64,000 nt of DNA from Photobacterium aquae (GCF_001029445.1 NZ_LDOT01000013.1:62001-126000), one strand, 5' to 3'; counted from the stretch's first letter, positions 1 to 9,379 are shown. A program made the numbers and translations. Notes: a model not told the origin generated them from the sequence alone.

Positions 1-1
1 A

Positions 2-700
2 AATACTGAATTCTTACACATCGTAGGCAGTCCTCCCGTTAATCTGGAAAAACCCGAGGTGGACCAAAACTATCTGGCGAATACATTAGATACCGCACTC
101 AACGAGGCCAAAGCCAACAACCCTGTACTGAATGTCGCCAAATACGATATTGATGCCGCAACCTCGCAGTACAAGCAAGCCAAGGGAGATTTCCTGCCAA
201 CCTTTTCCGTGGAGGCCTCGCAAGAGTGGGGAGACGAGCTTGACGGTACGCCCGGCCATACCGACGAATTCAAGGCCATGTTGAAAGTAGAATACAACCT
301 CTACAACGGCGGAACGGATCTGGCCGAAAGCCGTCAGGCGGCCTACCAACTCAGTGAGTCCAAAGATGTTCGAGACCGAGCCTACCGTTTACTCGAAGAG
401 AGCACTCGCCTTGCTTGGAGCGGCATGGAATTGGCTATCGACCAAACCCAATACCTCCAAGAACATGTCGATGCTTCCGCAAGAACCGTTATCGCCTACC
501 AGAAGCAGTTCCAAATCGGGCAACGCACCCTGCTTGATGTCCTCAACACTGAAAATGAACTGTTCGAAGCCCGCAAGGCTTACCTGCAATCACATTATGC
601 CGGCATTTTGGCTAAGTACCGGGTGCTCAATGCCACGGGAAAATTGCTCGACGAAATGCGCGTTGATGTACCAGACAAATGGACAACATCGGTGCGCTAG
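2..700 (+). CDS. TolC/LapE-family outer-membrane efflux protein, C-terminal half (partial)
   Basis: The reading frame is open from the left edge, so only the last 232 or so codons of a TolC-like protein are present. An internal GTG at 59 is not the true start, because the frame continues upstream with TolC-like sequence (IVGSPPVNLEKPE). The segment shows the typical periplasmic helix/strand pattern: AxxNNPxL near the repeat start, then VEYNLYNGGT, then QFQIGQRTLLDVLNTENELFEAR near the end. Family members form the trimeric outer-membrane duct of a type I secretion system. Its partners are the LapB ATPase and presumably a LapC/HlyD adaptor, which is not in the window and may lie to the left. 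The OmpA-like gene starts 12 bp after the stop, so the two are probably co-transcribed. The family call is firm; the specific role as LapE is inferred from the neighbours. Confidence 0.88.
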   Translation, partial: NTEFLHIVGSPPVNLEKPEVDQNYLANTLDTALNEAKANNPVLNVAKYDIDAATSQYKQAKGDFLPTFSVEASQEWGDELDGTPGHTDEFKAMLKVEYNLYNGGTDLAESRQAAYQLSESKDVRDRAYRLLEESTRLAWSGMELAIDQTQYLQEHVDASARTVIAYQKQFQIGQRTLLDVLNTENELFEARKAYLQSHYAGILAKYRVLNATGKLLDEMRVDVPDKWTTSVR

Positions 701-711
701 GAGGTGAAAGC

Positions 712-1338
712 ATGCTATTAACTCGTCAACATCCCGCCAGCACACGGCTTATCAACGCCATATTGCTGATTGTCGCTCTATTGGGCAGCGGATGTAGTAC
801 CGAGGCTGAACCGCCACCCATTGCCAGTCAATCGCGCGATCTTCTCGATGACGACAATGACGGCGTCATCAACGCCCGTGATAAATGCGCGGCAACACCC
901 CATCAGGCCATTGTCGACAATGATGGCTGCCCGACCTTTGTCAAACGCAACGAAGCCAATGACCTACATATTCTGTTTGCCAATGACTCCACCGTGATCC
1001 CTGATAAATTCCTATCTGAAATCAGCCGGATGGCGGCATTTTTAAGCCAATACCCCGAAGCTAGAATCGAACTCAAAGGCTATGCAAGCCCTGTCGGAGG
1101 TCATGACTACAATCTTGATTTGTCCAAACGCAGGGCGGAAGTTGTCCGCCGCCATTTAATCAACCTTGGTGTCGCTCCAAAGCGCATCATCACAGTCGGT
1201 TTCGGAGACAACGAACCGGTCGCGGCAGCGACACCTGAACAAACCAATACCCTCAGCCGACGGGTAACCGCAAGGGTTCGGGGTTCACAGGGCCAAGTAC
1301 TCGAAGAGTGGACGGTCTTTTCACTCAAGGCAGATTAG
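712..1338 (+). CDS. OmpA-family peptidoglycan-binding protein, probable lipoprotein
   Basis: A 208-residue protein. The ATG at 712 is chosen because AGGAGGTG lies just upstream; an in-frame ATG at 679 would overlap the previous gene. The N terminus is hydrophobic and ends in LLGSGC, an imperfect lipobox, so outer-membrane lipidation is plausible. Next comes an Asp-rich stretch (DDDNDGVINARDKC) like thrombospondin type-3 calcium repeats, as often seen in OmpA proteins. The C-terminal OmpA domain (about residues 85-195) has LKGYASPVGG, NLDLSKRRAE and VGFGDNEP, the usual peptidoglycan-binding positions. It sits between the TolC-like duct and LapG, a place where many Lap-type loci carry an OmpA-like gene. 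It may anchor the secretion duct or adhesin base to peptidoglycan; this is inferred. Confidence 0.88.
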   Translation: MLLTRQHPASTRLINAILLIVALLGSGCSTEAEPPPIASQSRDLLDDDNDGVINARDKCAATPHQAIVDNDGCPTFVKRNEANDLHILFANDSTVIPDKFLSEISRMAAFLSQYPEARIELKGYASPVGGHDYNLDLSKRRAEVVRRHLINLGVAPKRIITVGFGDNEPVAAATPEQTNTLSRRVTARVRGSQGQVLEEWTVFSLKAD

Positions 1339-1347
1339 GTCGAGTCA

Positions 1348-2028
1348 ATGAAAGGGGGAGTCATGATAATACTAGTCGCACTCATTACCCTGCCATCACG
1401 CCTCCTGCAGGCTGACAACAACCTTAGCGACATAGATAAGCTCCCTCCAAAATTCGAGCAGGTCTATGGCAAACAGGCTAAAAAACGGGCCAGTAGCTGG
1501 CAGCAGCTTCTTCATGCCATCCGCCGCCAAGAACCACTCCAACAATTAGAAGCAGTTAACCACTTTTTTAACCAAATGGCCTTTGTGGATGATCTGGTGG
1601 TTTGGGGAAAACGAGACTACTGGGCAACCCCATTTGAGTTTCTCGGGGCCGGAGCCGGGGACTGCGAAGACTACAGCATTGCCAAATATGTCTCGCTGCG
1701 GGACTTGGGGATCGCCGACGACAAATTACGCCTCATCTATGTCAAAGCCCTGCAGCTCAACCAGTTCCACATGGTGCTGGCCTACTATCCTACACCTGCA
1801 TCAGTGCCTTTATTGCTGGATAACCTGAACCCGGAAATCAAGCCAGCGACCGAACGGCCTGACCTTCAACCTATTTACAGTTTCAACGGTAGCAAACTAT
1901 GGCTAATGAAATTGCGGGGACAAGGGGAACACGTTGGCGATGCCAGCCGGCTCAAGCACTGGAATAACCTACGGCAGCGATTCGACAATCAACAGTTCGC
2001 TCAACCGCGCCTTCAGCGAAATCACTAG
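1348..2028 (+). CDS. lapG: LapG-type periplasmic transglutaminase-like cysteine protease
   Basis: A 226-residue protein with a short hydrophobic leader (MIILVALITLP...) suited to periplasmic export. Counting from the ATG at 1348, the family catalytic triad is visible: C106 in GAGDCEDY, H141 in QFHMVLAYY and D158 in LLLDNLN. The acidic residues around C106 match the calcium-binding site known in LapG. LapG cleaves the N-terminal region of large surface adhesins and releases them from the cell when LapD does not hold it. An alternative start at 1363 has its GGAG only 2 nt away, so 1348 is preferred. The gene lies 10 bp before lapD and overlaps nothing. The target adhesin is not in the window. 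Confidence 0.92.
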   Translation: MKGGVMIILVALITLPSRLLQADNNLSDIDKLPPKFEQVYGKQAKKRASSWQQLLHAIRRQEPLQQLEAVNHFFNQMAFVDDLVVWGKRDYWATPFEFLGAGAGDCEDYSIAKYVSLRDLGIADDKLRLIYVKALQLNQFHMVLAYYPTPASVPLLLDNLNPEIKPATERPDLQPIYSFNGSKLWLMKLRGQGEHVGDASRLKHWNNLRQRFDNQQFAQPRLQRNH

Positions 2029-2038
2029 GAGCGCGCCT

Positions 2039-4093
2039 ATGCCCCTTTACTATCGACTCTTCATCTGGATGCTGCTGCTTTTCCTGCTGCTATTGGCCGG
2101 TATCTTTTACAGCCAGCTCACCACCACCCGTAGTTTCCTGATCACTCAGCAGACCGCTGAGATCGACAACGCCATTCATGCCGTTGGTCTGGCTGTCACC
2201 CCTTATCTGGCCGACAACGATCGCGTGGGCACCGAATCGGTCATCAATGCCATTTTCGATGGTAGCCTTTACCAAAAAGTCTCCCTCGAGATCTTCAGCG
2301 ACCAACAGCAGATCACCCGCGAATACCCCATCGCACCAAGCAATGTACCAAGATGGTTTCAGCAAGCAGTACCGATCCCGACCACTACACGGCAGAATAC
2401 CCTGACCAGCGGTTGGTTACAGCTCGGCAAAATTACCGTGACCAGCCATCCAACCCTTGCCTATAGCAAATTGTGGCAAAGCAGCCTAGAGCTCCTCACC
2501 ACCTTCGGGATCTGCTTTGTTATCGGGGTCATGTTGCTCAAATTGATGCTCGATCGACTGGTTAAACGCCCGCTGGCAATCTTGCAGCAAAAAACCCGGG
2601 CTATTGCCGACAACCACTTCGGTTCACCACTTCCTGCGCCGGCAACCTCGGAGTTCAAGGCTCTGACCGATGCCTTCAATCAAATGAGCACGAAACTCCA
2701 ACGTCAGTTCCACCAGCAGTCCCAAGAAGCTGATTTGCTGCGCAAGCGGGCTTACCAAGACCCTGACTCCGGCCTCGGCAACCGGCGACGGCTCTTGCTT
2801 GAACTGGCCGAATGGTTGGACAGCGAAACACCTGGGCATATCCTGATTTTTCGAGTAGAGGCAATCCGCCTGCTTCGCCACCAACACAAATACCCCACGG
2901 CACAAACATTGGTAAAAACCATTGGCGATCATCTCCGCGCTTCCACATCCGAGCTATTCCCCCACTCTGAATACCATCTCGGCCGCCTCAGCCACACCGA
3001 ATTCATGCTGATCAATACAGGGGGGACAGCGGCCCCGCCCATTTCTCAAGCCATCCGTTGTGCCCAGCAGATTAGCCATGCACAACAGGTTTGTTGCCCG
3101 GATAGCCCCGATCCTATTTTTACCGGCGTGATCACCAAACAGGCTTCTGCACCGCCAATCGCGACATCCGTTCCTGAGCTGCTCGCGCTGTGTGACAATG
3201 CGCTCTCGCAAGCCCAGCAAAACAGTAACTTTGTCGCCGTTATCAGTGACACACAAGGCCTTGTTGAATCCGGTGGCATATCACAAAACCCAGATATCTC
3301 CAATCAAGATCGGTTAAGCCCCCAGCAAGCCTCCGAGTTGGGATACGGATGGGGGAAGCAGAAGTGGCTAGAAATCTGCCAGATGGCTATCGCCAATGAC
3401 CAGTTTCGCTTCACTTACCAAAACGTCGATGACCAGCATGGCCATAACCTGCACCGCGAATTGTTTGCCAATCTCACCCATCACAACCACAATTACCCAG
3501 CGCGCCTGTTCATGCCTGCCCTGGCCGCACTTGAGCGAACCAGCGAACTCGATTGTTATCTTTTGCAAAAAGCCAGCCGTTACCTTGCCCTCCCCCACGA
3601 GGAATCACGCTTTGTCGCCGTCAATCTCGCCTTACCGACTATCACTGATACCGGTTTTATCCAATGGCTAGACAACTTCCTTGATAACAACCCGATCTTC
3701 AGCCAGCAGCTTATTATCGAACTACCAGAACAAGCATTTATTCTCGAAACTGCCCAAACCAAACTGCTGTGTGATGTATTGAATAAACATCATTTTACCT
3801 ATGGTATCGACAACTATGGCCGCCACTTTGATTCCATCGGCTACCTGCGCCATTTTCAGCCCCGCTACGTCAAGATTGACTTTATCTATACCCGACAACT
3901 CGAGGATGACATTCAGCAAGATGCCCTGCGCGCGCTAATCCAAACCGCGCACCACCTTGATATCACCACCATTGCCACCCGAGTTGAAACCAAACAACAG
4001 GCATCAACCCTTGCCGCACTGGGAGTCTCCGGATTTCAGGGCTTTGCCATTCATCAACAGGAAAATACGCGCGGGGAGACGGACAATGCATGA
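2039..4093 (+). CDS. lapD: LapD-type inside-out c-di-GMP receptor with degenerate GGDEF and EAL domains
   Basis: A 684-residue inner-membrane protein. The start at 2039 follows AGGAG; the frame is open further upstream, but that would overlap lapG. Order of parts: TM1 (about 8-28), a periplasmic LapD/MoxY-type domain (about 30-150), TM2 (about 155-178), HAMP, a GGDEF-like domain and an EAL-like domain. The GGDEF loop reads RLSHTEF and the EAL signature region reads RELFANL, so both enzymatic sites appear lost, as in characterised LapD, which binds c-di-GMP without turning it over. When loaded, the periplasmic domain sequesters LapG and the adhesin stays on the surface. The downstream lapB start codon lies inside the 3' end of this gene. 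Family assignment is strong from architecture and neighbours. Confidence 0.92.
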   Translation: MPLYYRLFIWMLLLFLLLLAGIFYSQLTTTRSFLITQQTAEIDNAIHAVGLAVTPYLADNDRVGTESVINAIFDGSLYQKVSLEIFSDQQQITREYPIAPSNVPRWFQQAVPIPTTTRQNTLTSGWLQLGKITVTSHPTLAYSKLWQSSLELLTTFGICFVIGVMLLKLMLDRLVKRPLAILQQKTRAIADNHFGSPLPAPATSEFKALTDAFNQMSTKLQRQFHQQSQEADLLRKRAYQDPDSGLGNRRRLLLELAEWLDSETPGHILIFRVEAIRLLRHQHKYPTAQTLVKTIGDHLRASTSELFPHSEYHLGRLSHTEFMLINTGGTAAPPISQAIRCAQQISHAQQVCCPDSPDPIFTGVITKQASAPPIATSVPELLALCDNALSQAQQNSNFVAVISDTQGLVESGGISQNPDISNQDRLSPQQASELGYGWGKQKWLEICQMAIANDQFRFTYQNVDDQHGHNLHRELFANLTHHNHNYPARLFMPALAALERTSELDCYLLQKASRYLALPHEESRFVAVNLALPTITDTGFIQWLDNFLDNNPIFSQQLIIELPEQAFILETAQTKLLCDVLNKHHFTYGIDNYGRHFDSIGYLRHFQPRYVKIDFIYTRQLEDDIQQDALRALIQTAHHLDITTIATRVETKQQASTLAALGVSGFQGFAIHQQENTRGETDNA

Positions 4094-6320
4094 TCCATTA
4101 CTGACAGCACTGTGCTATCTCTGCCGATATCATGGTCAACCCCATTCGACAGAGCTGCTACTTGACGGCTTGCCTATCGAACACGGTCAGCTTCCACCAT
4201 TTCTGCTGCCACGGGCAGCACAAAACGTCGGCCTCGAGGCGCACGAAGCACAGTTATCACTCCCCGAACTGTCCCCGCTGCTGCTCCCCGCCATTGCCTT
4301 GCTGCGCAATAACACCGCCTGCGTAGTAACCGAAATTGACCATAAAAAAAAGCAGGCACAAATTAGCGGCCACACCACTCTTGAGGAAACAAGCCGCCCA
4401 GCTGATGACAACTATCAAGAAGGCGGTAATACAAAATCCACCGGACACTGGATCAGTTTTGCCGAACTTGAAAGAGCCTTTATTAACCGGGTTTTTCTAT
4501 TCAAACGGCCTTTCCAAGGTGACGAGCGCAGCCAGCAACACAGCACCGCGACCCAAACAAACCACTCTCCAAGCTCCCGCTGGTTTTGGCAAACCCTGTG
4601 GCAATCCAAGGCAATTTATCGGGATGTACTGGTCGCATCGTTCCTAATCAACTTATTTGCTGTCGCCACCCCGCTGTTCACCCGCTTGGTTTACGATAAG
4701 GTCGTTCCCAATCAGGCATTCGATACCCTGTGGGTACTCGCCAGTGGTATAGCCATTATTTTCGGCTTTGATCTGCTGCTCAAAGGTCTTCGCAGCTACT
4801 TCCTCGATATCAGCGGGAAAAAAGCCGATCTCCTGATGTCAGCAGCGATTTACCGCAAAGTAATGGGTATCGAAATGGCCGCTCGTCCTCCTTCCGTCGG
4901 CGCATTTGCCCGCCATCTACAAGAATTTGAGTCAATTCGGGAGTTCTTCACATCGGCTTCCCTCTCTGCGTTGATTGATCTGCCTTTTGCCCTGCTCTTT
5001 CTGGCTGTCATCGCCTATATTGCCGGACCACTGGCGATCATTCCGGCTATCGCCATCGCCCTGCTTGCCCTTTACAGCCTTGCTATTCAACGTCCGCTCC
5101 GGCAAGCCATCGAGCAGGGCACCCAGCTCTCAACCCAAAAAAACGCCAACCTTGTCGAAAGTCTGGCAGGACTGGAAACCCTCAAGCTGCTCAACAGCCA
5201 ACCCCAATACCAACACCGCTGGGAGCAAGCCGTCGCCACTATGGCGGGTTGGTCTGTCCGCTCCCGCCGCCTGGCGGATTCCGTGCATAACCTCGCCGGC
5301 TTCACCCAACAAGCTGTCTCTGTGGGCATAATAATCACCGGGGTATATCTTATTGCCGCTGGACAGCTCTCCGTCGGGGGGCTGATTGCCGTATCCATGC
5401 TGGCCAGCCGGGCAATCGCTCCGATGATCCAGCTGTCACAACTTTCTACACGTTATTTTCAGGCCAAAACGGCCGTCGAAACCCTAAGTGCAATCATGGC
5501 ATCACCAGAAGAAGCGTCAGCCGTTACTTCGGCACAATCCTCAGTATCCCAAGCTGGTGAAAAACAGCCCCCTACCTCACGCCATAGCCAACAATTCCAC
5601 AGCCAAACGACTGTCGCGAAACAAATCGGGCGAATCCAATTTGACGACGTCTCCTTTACCTATCCCGGTGCTGATTCGCCAGCCTTGCAACATGTCAGCC
5701 TAACTATTCGTCCCGGCGAAAAAATCGGGATTATCGGCAAAATCGGGGCGGGGAAAACCACGTTGCTAAGGCTGCTTACCCGTCTTTATGTCCCTGAAAC
5801 CGGCAATATCCTGATTGACCAACATCACCTAGCCCAGTTTCATCCCGGCGAATTACGGCGACACATCGGCTGCATGACCCAAGAGCCCACCCTGTTCTTC
5901 GGCACGATTCGCGACAATATTCTGCTTGGTCGCCAGCATGTTTCAGAATCGGATCTCACCCGAGCCTGCAAACTCTCCGGTGTGGCCCTTTTTACCCAAT
6001 CCTCCCCTTCCGGTCTCAACCGGCAAGTGGGTGAAAATGGCCAATGCCTGTCCGGCGGGCAAAAACAAGCCATCGCCTTTGCCAGAGCCATTGTCTCCCA
6101 ACCGCCTTTGTTGATCCTCGACGAACCGACTAGCAGTATGGACAACCGTGCCGAGCAGCAAATCAAACACACCATTGCTGACATGGAACGTGATACCACT
6201 TTATTGTTGCTCACCCATAAAACCACCATGCTGGATGTTGTCGATCGCCTTATCGTTCTTGAGCAAGGCAAAATTATTGCTGATGGCCCAAAGGACATAA
6301 TCCTCAGCAAGTTAAAATAA
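4086..6320 (+). CDS. lapB: LapB-type type I secretion ABC transporter (permease/ATPase)
   Basis: A 744-residue protein. The ATG at 4086 overlaps the lapD stop by 8 bp and follows GGGGAG. The N-terminal 140 residues form a C39-peptidase-like domain (MHDPLLTALCYLCRYHG) that lacks a convincing catalytic set, as in RTX-adhesin transporters that bind but do not cleave substrate. Then come six TM helices (about 190-440), and an ATPase with Walker A GKIGAGKTT, signature LSGGQ, Walker B LLILDEPTSSMD and H-loop LLTHK. A low-complexity Ser/Gln-rich linker joins the membrane and ATPase parts. It is expected to export the large adhesin through the TolC-like duct. No HlyD-type adaptor follows; the next gene belongs to a PTS. 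It is the last gene of the Lap operon. Confidence 0.92.
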   Translation: MHDPLLTALCYLCRYHGQPHSTELLLDGLPIEHGQLPPFLLPRAAQNVGLEAHEAQLSLPELSPLLLPAIALLRNNTACVVTEIDHKKKQAQISGHTTLEETSRPADDNYQEGGNTKSTGHWISFAELERAFINRVFLFKRPFQGDERSQQHSTATQTNHSPSSRWFWQTLWQSKAIYRDVLVASFLINLFAVATPLFTRLVYDKVVPNQAFDTLWVLASGIAIIFGFDLLLKGLRSYFLDISGKKADLLMSAAIYRKVMGIEMAARPPSVGAFARHLQEFESIREFFTSASLSALIDLPFALLFLAVIAYIAGPLAIIPAIAIALLALYSLAIQRPLRQAIEQGTQLSTQKNANLVESLAGLETLKLLNSQPQYQHRWEQAVATMAGWSVRSRRLADSVHNLAGFTQQAVSVGIIITGVYLIAAGQLSVGGLIAVSMLASRAIAPMIQLSQLSTRYFQAKTAVETLSAIMASPEEASAVTSAQSSVSQAGEKQPPTSRHSQQFHSQTTVAKQIGRIQFDDVSFTYPGADSPALQHVSLTIRPGEKIGIIGKIGAGKTTLLRLLTRLYVPETGNILIDQHHLAQFHPGELRRHIGCMTQEPTLFFGTIRDNILLGRQHVSESDLTRACKLSGVALFTQSSPSGLNRQVGENGQCLSGGQKQAIAFARAIVSQPPLLILDEPTSSMDNRAEQQIKHTIADMERDTTLLLLTHKTTMLDVVDRLIVLEQGKIIADGPKDIILSKLK

Positions 6321-6610
6321 CGAACAACCGCGAATAAATAACAAATTTAAATTCACAACCGAATCATGAAATAAAAAATCGACACGCGTGAAAATAATTA
6401 AAAACATGACTTAAAGCACAAAAAATATATTTACCCACTCCCACTGTGATGGGCTTCTCACTCATTTCAAGATGCAACATTTCTCCAGTAAAGGATATGA
6501 ATATCCAATATTCAACCTATCACTGAGCGCGCATAATCGTCAGCAACAACCAAGGACAGATTCCCGTCCGGAATAACATCTATTAATTAACTATTCAAAA
6601 GGTCTTGAGT
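6321..6610. other. AT-rich intergenic region before the PTS block
   Basis: About 290 bp, strongly AT-rich, separate the Lap operon from the PTS genes. No ORF with a ribosome binding site and no clear terminator are visible. The region presumably carries the promoter for the IIC gene. A loose CRP-like match (TGTGA and TCACT separated by 8 nt, near 6445-6462) has the wrong spacing and is not claimed as a site. Confidence 0.5.
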
Positions 6611-7663
6611 ATGAAAGTGGAATTTTCAGAACTTAAAAGGCACCTGCTAACAGGTACCAGCCACATGTTGCCATTCGTTGTTGCGGGCGGTGTATTGCTT
6701 GCACTGTCAGTGATGCTCAACGGCAAAGGTGCCGTACCGGAAGGTGTTTTCCTTGAAGGCCTTTGGGATATGGGGATCGCCGGTTTCACCCTGTTTGTAC
6801 CTGTACTGGGCGGCTATATCGCTTACTCTATTGCTGACCGTCCTGCCCTTGCGCCGGGCATGATCGGCGCTTATCTTGCCAACCAGGTTCAGGCCGGTTT
6901 TCTTGGGGCCATCGTGGTCGGCTTCATCGCCGGTTATGTGGTACTGCAACTCAAGCGGATCCCGCTATCTAACAAACTGAAAGCCCTGTCTACCTACTTT
7001 ATCATTCCTATTGGCGGTACTTTCATTGTCTCTGCACTGGTTGTATTTGTGATCGGTCAGCCTATCGCCGCCTTCATGGCGATGATGAACGAAGGCCTGC
7101 AGTCAATGGCTGGAGCCTCTAAAGCCGTGCTGGGTATGGTACTTGGCGGCATGACCGCTTTCGATATGGGCGGCCCAATCAACAAGGTAGCCACCCTGTT
7201 TGCCCAGACTCAAGTCGGTACTCAGCCTTGGCTAATGGGCGGTGTCGGTGTGGCTATCTGTGTACCGCCGCTAGGCATGGCACTGGCAACCTTCCTTGCT
7301 CCGAAAAAATACACCCCTGAAGAAAAAGAAGCTGGCAAAGCGGCATCTATCATGGGCTGCATCGGTATCACCGAAGGTGCTATCCCATTTGCTGCCAACG
7401 ACCCAGCCCGTGTTATCCCTGCCATCGTCGCTGGTGGTATCGTCGGTAACGTTGTCGCCTTCATGGCCGGGGTACTCAACCATGCACCGTGGGGTGGCCT
7501 GATTGTACTGCCCGTTGTCGAAGGTCGCCTAATGTACGTCGCCGCGGTCATTGCAGGCTCTGTCACCACAGCTCTAGTTGTGAACTTCTTGAAAAAACCA
7601 ATCGAGAACCGTGATGCGGACAAACAAGCCGAAACAGAAGAACTCGAGCTGTCATTCGATTAA
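6611..7663 (+). CDS. PTS fructose-family IIC component (FrwC/FryC-like)
   Basis: A 350-residue polytopic protein made of the IIC domain alone. The ATG at 6611 follows AAAAGG; an upstream TTG is less likely. It shows fructose-family IIC features: HLLTGTSHMLPFVVAGG at the start, GGPINKVA in the middle, and GITEGAIPFAANDP, the conserved substrate-pocket motif. It forms the sugar channel of the inner membrane and needs IIB and IIA partners. IIB follows at 7727 and IIA is fused to EI at 12475-14958. The E. coli Frw and Fry systems have the same domain split. The sugar cannot be told from sequence. Confidence 0.9.
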   Translation: MKVEFSELKRHLLTGTSHMLPFVVAGGVLLALSVMLNGKGAVPEGVFLEGLWDMGIAGFTLFVPVLGGYIAYSIADRPALAPGMIGAYLANQVQAGFLGAIVVGFIAGYVVLQLKRIPLSNKLKALSTYFIIPIGGTFIVSALVVFVIGQPIAAFMAMMNEGLQSMAGASKAVLGMVLGGMTAFDMGGPINKVATLFAQTQVGTQPWLMGGVGVAICVPPLGMALATFLAPKKYTPEEKEAGKAASIMGCIGITEGAIPFAANDPARVIPAIVAGGIVGNVVAFMAGVLNHAPWGGLIVLPVVEGRLMYVAAVIAGSVTTALVVNFLKKPIENRDADKQAETEELELSFD

Positions 7664-7726
7664 TACCGACTTAACCCTATACAGAATTCATACAGAATAA
7701 ATACCGAACAAAGAAGAGAGAATATT

Positions 7727-8041
7727 ATGAAACTTATTGGCGTAACTTCTTGCCCATCTGGCGTTGCCCACACTTACATGGCAGCCGAAGCACTTGAAAC
7801 CGCAGCCAAAGCAAAAGGCTGGGAAGTTAAAATTGAAACCCAAGGCGCAATCGGTATTGAAAACGAACTGAATGCCAACGATGTTGAAACAGCCGATGTG
7901 GTTATTCTGACCAAAGACATCGCAATCAAAAACGAAGAACGTTTTGCCGGTAAAAAGATTGTTCGCGTCACCGTTGCCCAAGCGGCAAAACAGGCTCCTG
8001 AAATTATCACCAAATTAGAAAGTATGCTTGCTCAGGCATAA
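7727..8041 (+). CDS. PTS fructose-family IIB component (FrwB/FryB-like)
   Basis: A 104-residue cytoplasmic protein. The phosphorylated cysteine lies in the IIB P-loop near the N terminus, CPSGVAHTYMAAEAL (Cys10). The rest (VKIETQGAIGIEN, ADVVILTKDI) is standard for fructose-type IIB. It passes phosphate from IIA to the sugar in IIC. It lies 63 bp behind the IIC gene and is followed by a strong terminator, so the two are likely one transcript. A second, more divergent IIB sits at 14964-15260. Confidence 0.92.
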   Translation: MKLIGVTSCPSGVAHTYMAAEALETAAKAKGWEVKIETQGAIGIENELNANDVETADVVILTKDIAIKNEERFAGKKIVRVTVAQAAKQAPEIITKLESMLAQA

Positions 8042-8049
8042 TTGAGTTT

Positions 8050-8090
8050 GGCGAAGTTACTCCCGAACAGTAGCTTCGCCTTTTTTATTT
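8050..8090 (+). terminator. Rho-independent terminator after IIB
   Basis: GGCGAAG pairs with CTTCGCC, extended by inner pairs to about 12 bp, followed by TTTTTT. It ends the IIC-IIB transcript before the AraC gene. Confidence 0.88.
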
Positions 8091-8201
8091 CGCCAACTTA
8101 CTTCAAAAATACAAAATTAATTTCAGGACGCTCAGTAAATAGCTTGACCACATTATTACTTAGACGTATACCCAAGTCACATATATAAAGCCGATCAGAC
8201 T

Positions 8202-9029
8202 ATGTACCATATCATCACCGAGTCCCTAAACACATTCAACGGCCAACTTATCCACCTTTGCACGAGTGAAAATACTCCTCCCGAAGGCGCTTACCAAGTT
8301 AACTTCAACCGCCTTGAAATACTGCTCGACGGTGATTACGATCTCATTGTTGACGGCAAGTATGACCACCAACCAATCACACTTAAGCCCAACGAGATGA
8401 TCTACATCCCGGCTAACTCCTGGAGCAAACCGACATGGGACAAATCCTGCCGGATGATCTCGATTCTGTTCGGCCGAAGCCAAGTGGGATTTAGCTATAT
8501 TGAATATGTCAAAGGGGAAGGATTTGTCGAGGTCGTCAAGCACTCCATGCCGCTACCTTCGTCCATGAGCTGTGAACTGGTAATCAATGCTCTTAGTTGT
8601 ATCGGTGATGACAAAAAAGCCGAAGTAATGGCCAACAGTCTGGCACAGGCACTGATCTTATACTGCCGAGCACTATTAACTGCCCCGCAGCAAGAAAAAA
8701 CAAGCCGAAGCGAAAGACTTTACCGCAACATCTGTATCTATGTTCAAGAAAACTTCCACAAAGACATTACCCGCATCACCGTAGCGGATCGCTTTGGTAT
8801 TTCATCAGCCCATGTCTCGCGCCTATTCAATCAAGAAGGTAGCGTGAAATACGCAGACTACGTCACTTACGTACGCCTTGACCGCGCCAAGTTCATGCTA
8901 AAGACATACAGCTTCAAAATAGACGAAATAGCCCGTCGCTGCGGATTCAAAGACACCAACTACTTTTGCCGGGTATTCAAACAAAAAACCGGTAAGACAC
9001 CCAGCGAATACCGTTTGAACGCCGCTTAA
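8202..9029 (+). CDS. AraC-family transcriptional regulator (YijO-like), probable PTS regulator
   Basis: A 275-residue protein with an N-terminal cupin-like sensor (about 1-140: YQVNFNRLEILLDGDYD, YIPANSWSKP, LFGRSQVGF) and a C-terminal pair of AraC helix-turn-helix motifs (about 175-272: VADRFGISSAHVSRLF and IARRCGFKDTNYFCRVF). The sensor resembles, from memory, E. coli YijO, whose gene neighbours the Frw PTS genes. Here it stands directly after the IIC-IIB genes, so control of the split PTS is the natural inference. The ligand is unknown. The Shine-Dalgarno before the ATG is weak. Confidence 0.88.
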   Translation: MYHIITESLNTFNGQLIHLCTSENTPPEGAYQVNFNRLEILLDGDYDLIVDGKYDHQPITLKPNEMIYIPANSWSKPTWDKSCRMISILFGRSQVGFSYIEYVKGEGFVEVVKHSMPLPSSMSCELVINALSCIGDDKKAEVMANSLAQALILYCRALLTAPQQEKTSRSERLYRNICIYVQENFHKDITRITVADRFGISSAHVSRLFNQEGSVKYADYVTYVRLDRAKFMLKTYSFKIDEIARRCGFKDTNYFCRVFKQKTGKTPSEYRLNAA

Positions 9030-9068
9030 TGACTTGCAATCATTCACAAGCTAGATCCTGCTGACAAT

Positions 9069-9101
9069 AAAAAAGGGCCCACACTACGTAGGCCCTTTTT
9101 T
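9069..9101. terminator. Bidirectional terminator between araC-like gene and DUF3297 gene
   Basis: AAAAAAGGGCC and GGCCCTTTTTT form a symmetrical hairpin with T runs on both strands, lying between two convergent genes. Confidence 0.9.
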
Positions 9102-9130
9102 GCAATCAGAGTAAGCTATGCAACTACAAC

Positions 9131-9379
9131 TTAGCAGTAGTAAGCTTCAACTGTGCCTTTCAGCGTGATAAGAAGCGGCTGACCACGGCGGTCTAGTGCT
9201 TTTGGTGAAGGGATCTTGATCCAACCTTCGCTAATGCAGTATTCCTCTACATCGAAACGCTCTTTACCGTTGAAACGGATACCGATGTTGTGCTCGAAGC
9301 ACTCTGCCACGTGGTGCGGGCTGCGAGGGTTACATGATAGGTGATCAGGTAGAGCTGGTTGCGCTTTAGAATCAGTCAT
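9131..9379 (-). CDS. DUF3297 family protein
   Basis: An 82-residue protein matching, from memory, the short and very conserved DUF3297 family: PALPDHLSCNPRSPHH, IGIRFNGKERFDVEEYC and SPKALDRRGQPL. It has no signal or membrane segment, so it is probably cytosolic. The function is unknown. It is transcribed alone, convergent with the AraC regulator, with which it shares a terminator. Confidence 0.85.
   Translation of the reverse strand: MTDSKAQPALPDHLSCNPRSPHHVAECFEHNIGIRFNGKERFDVEEYCISEGWIKIPSPKALDRRGQPLLITLKGTVEAYYC

Noticed and set aside
6445..6462. CRP site before the IIC gene
   Set aside because: The half sites are 8 nt apart instead of 6, so it is not a credible match.
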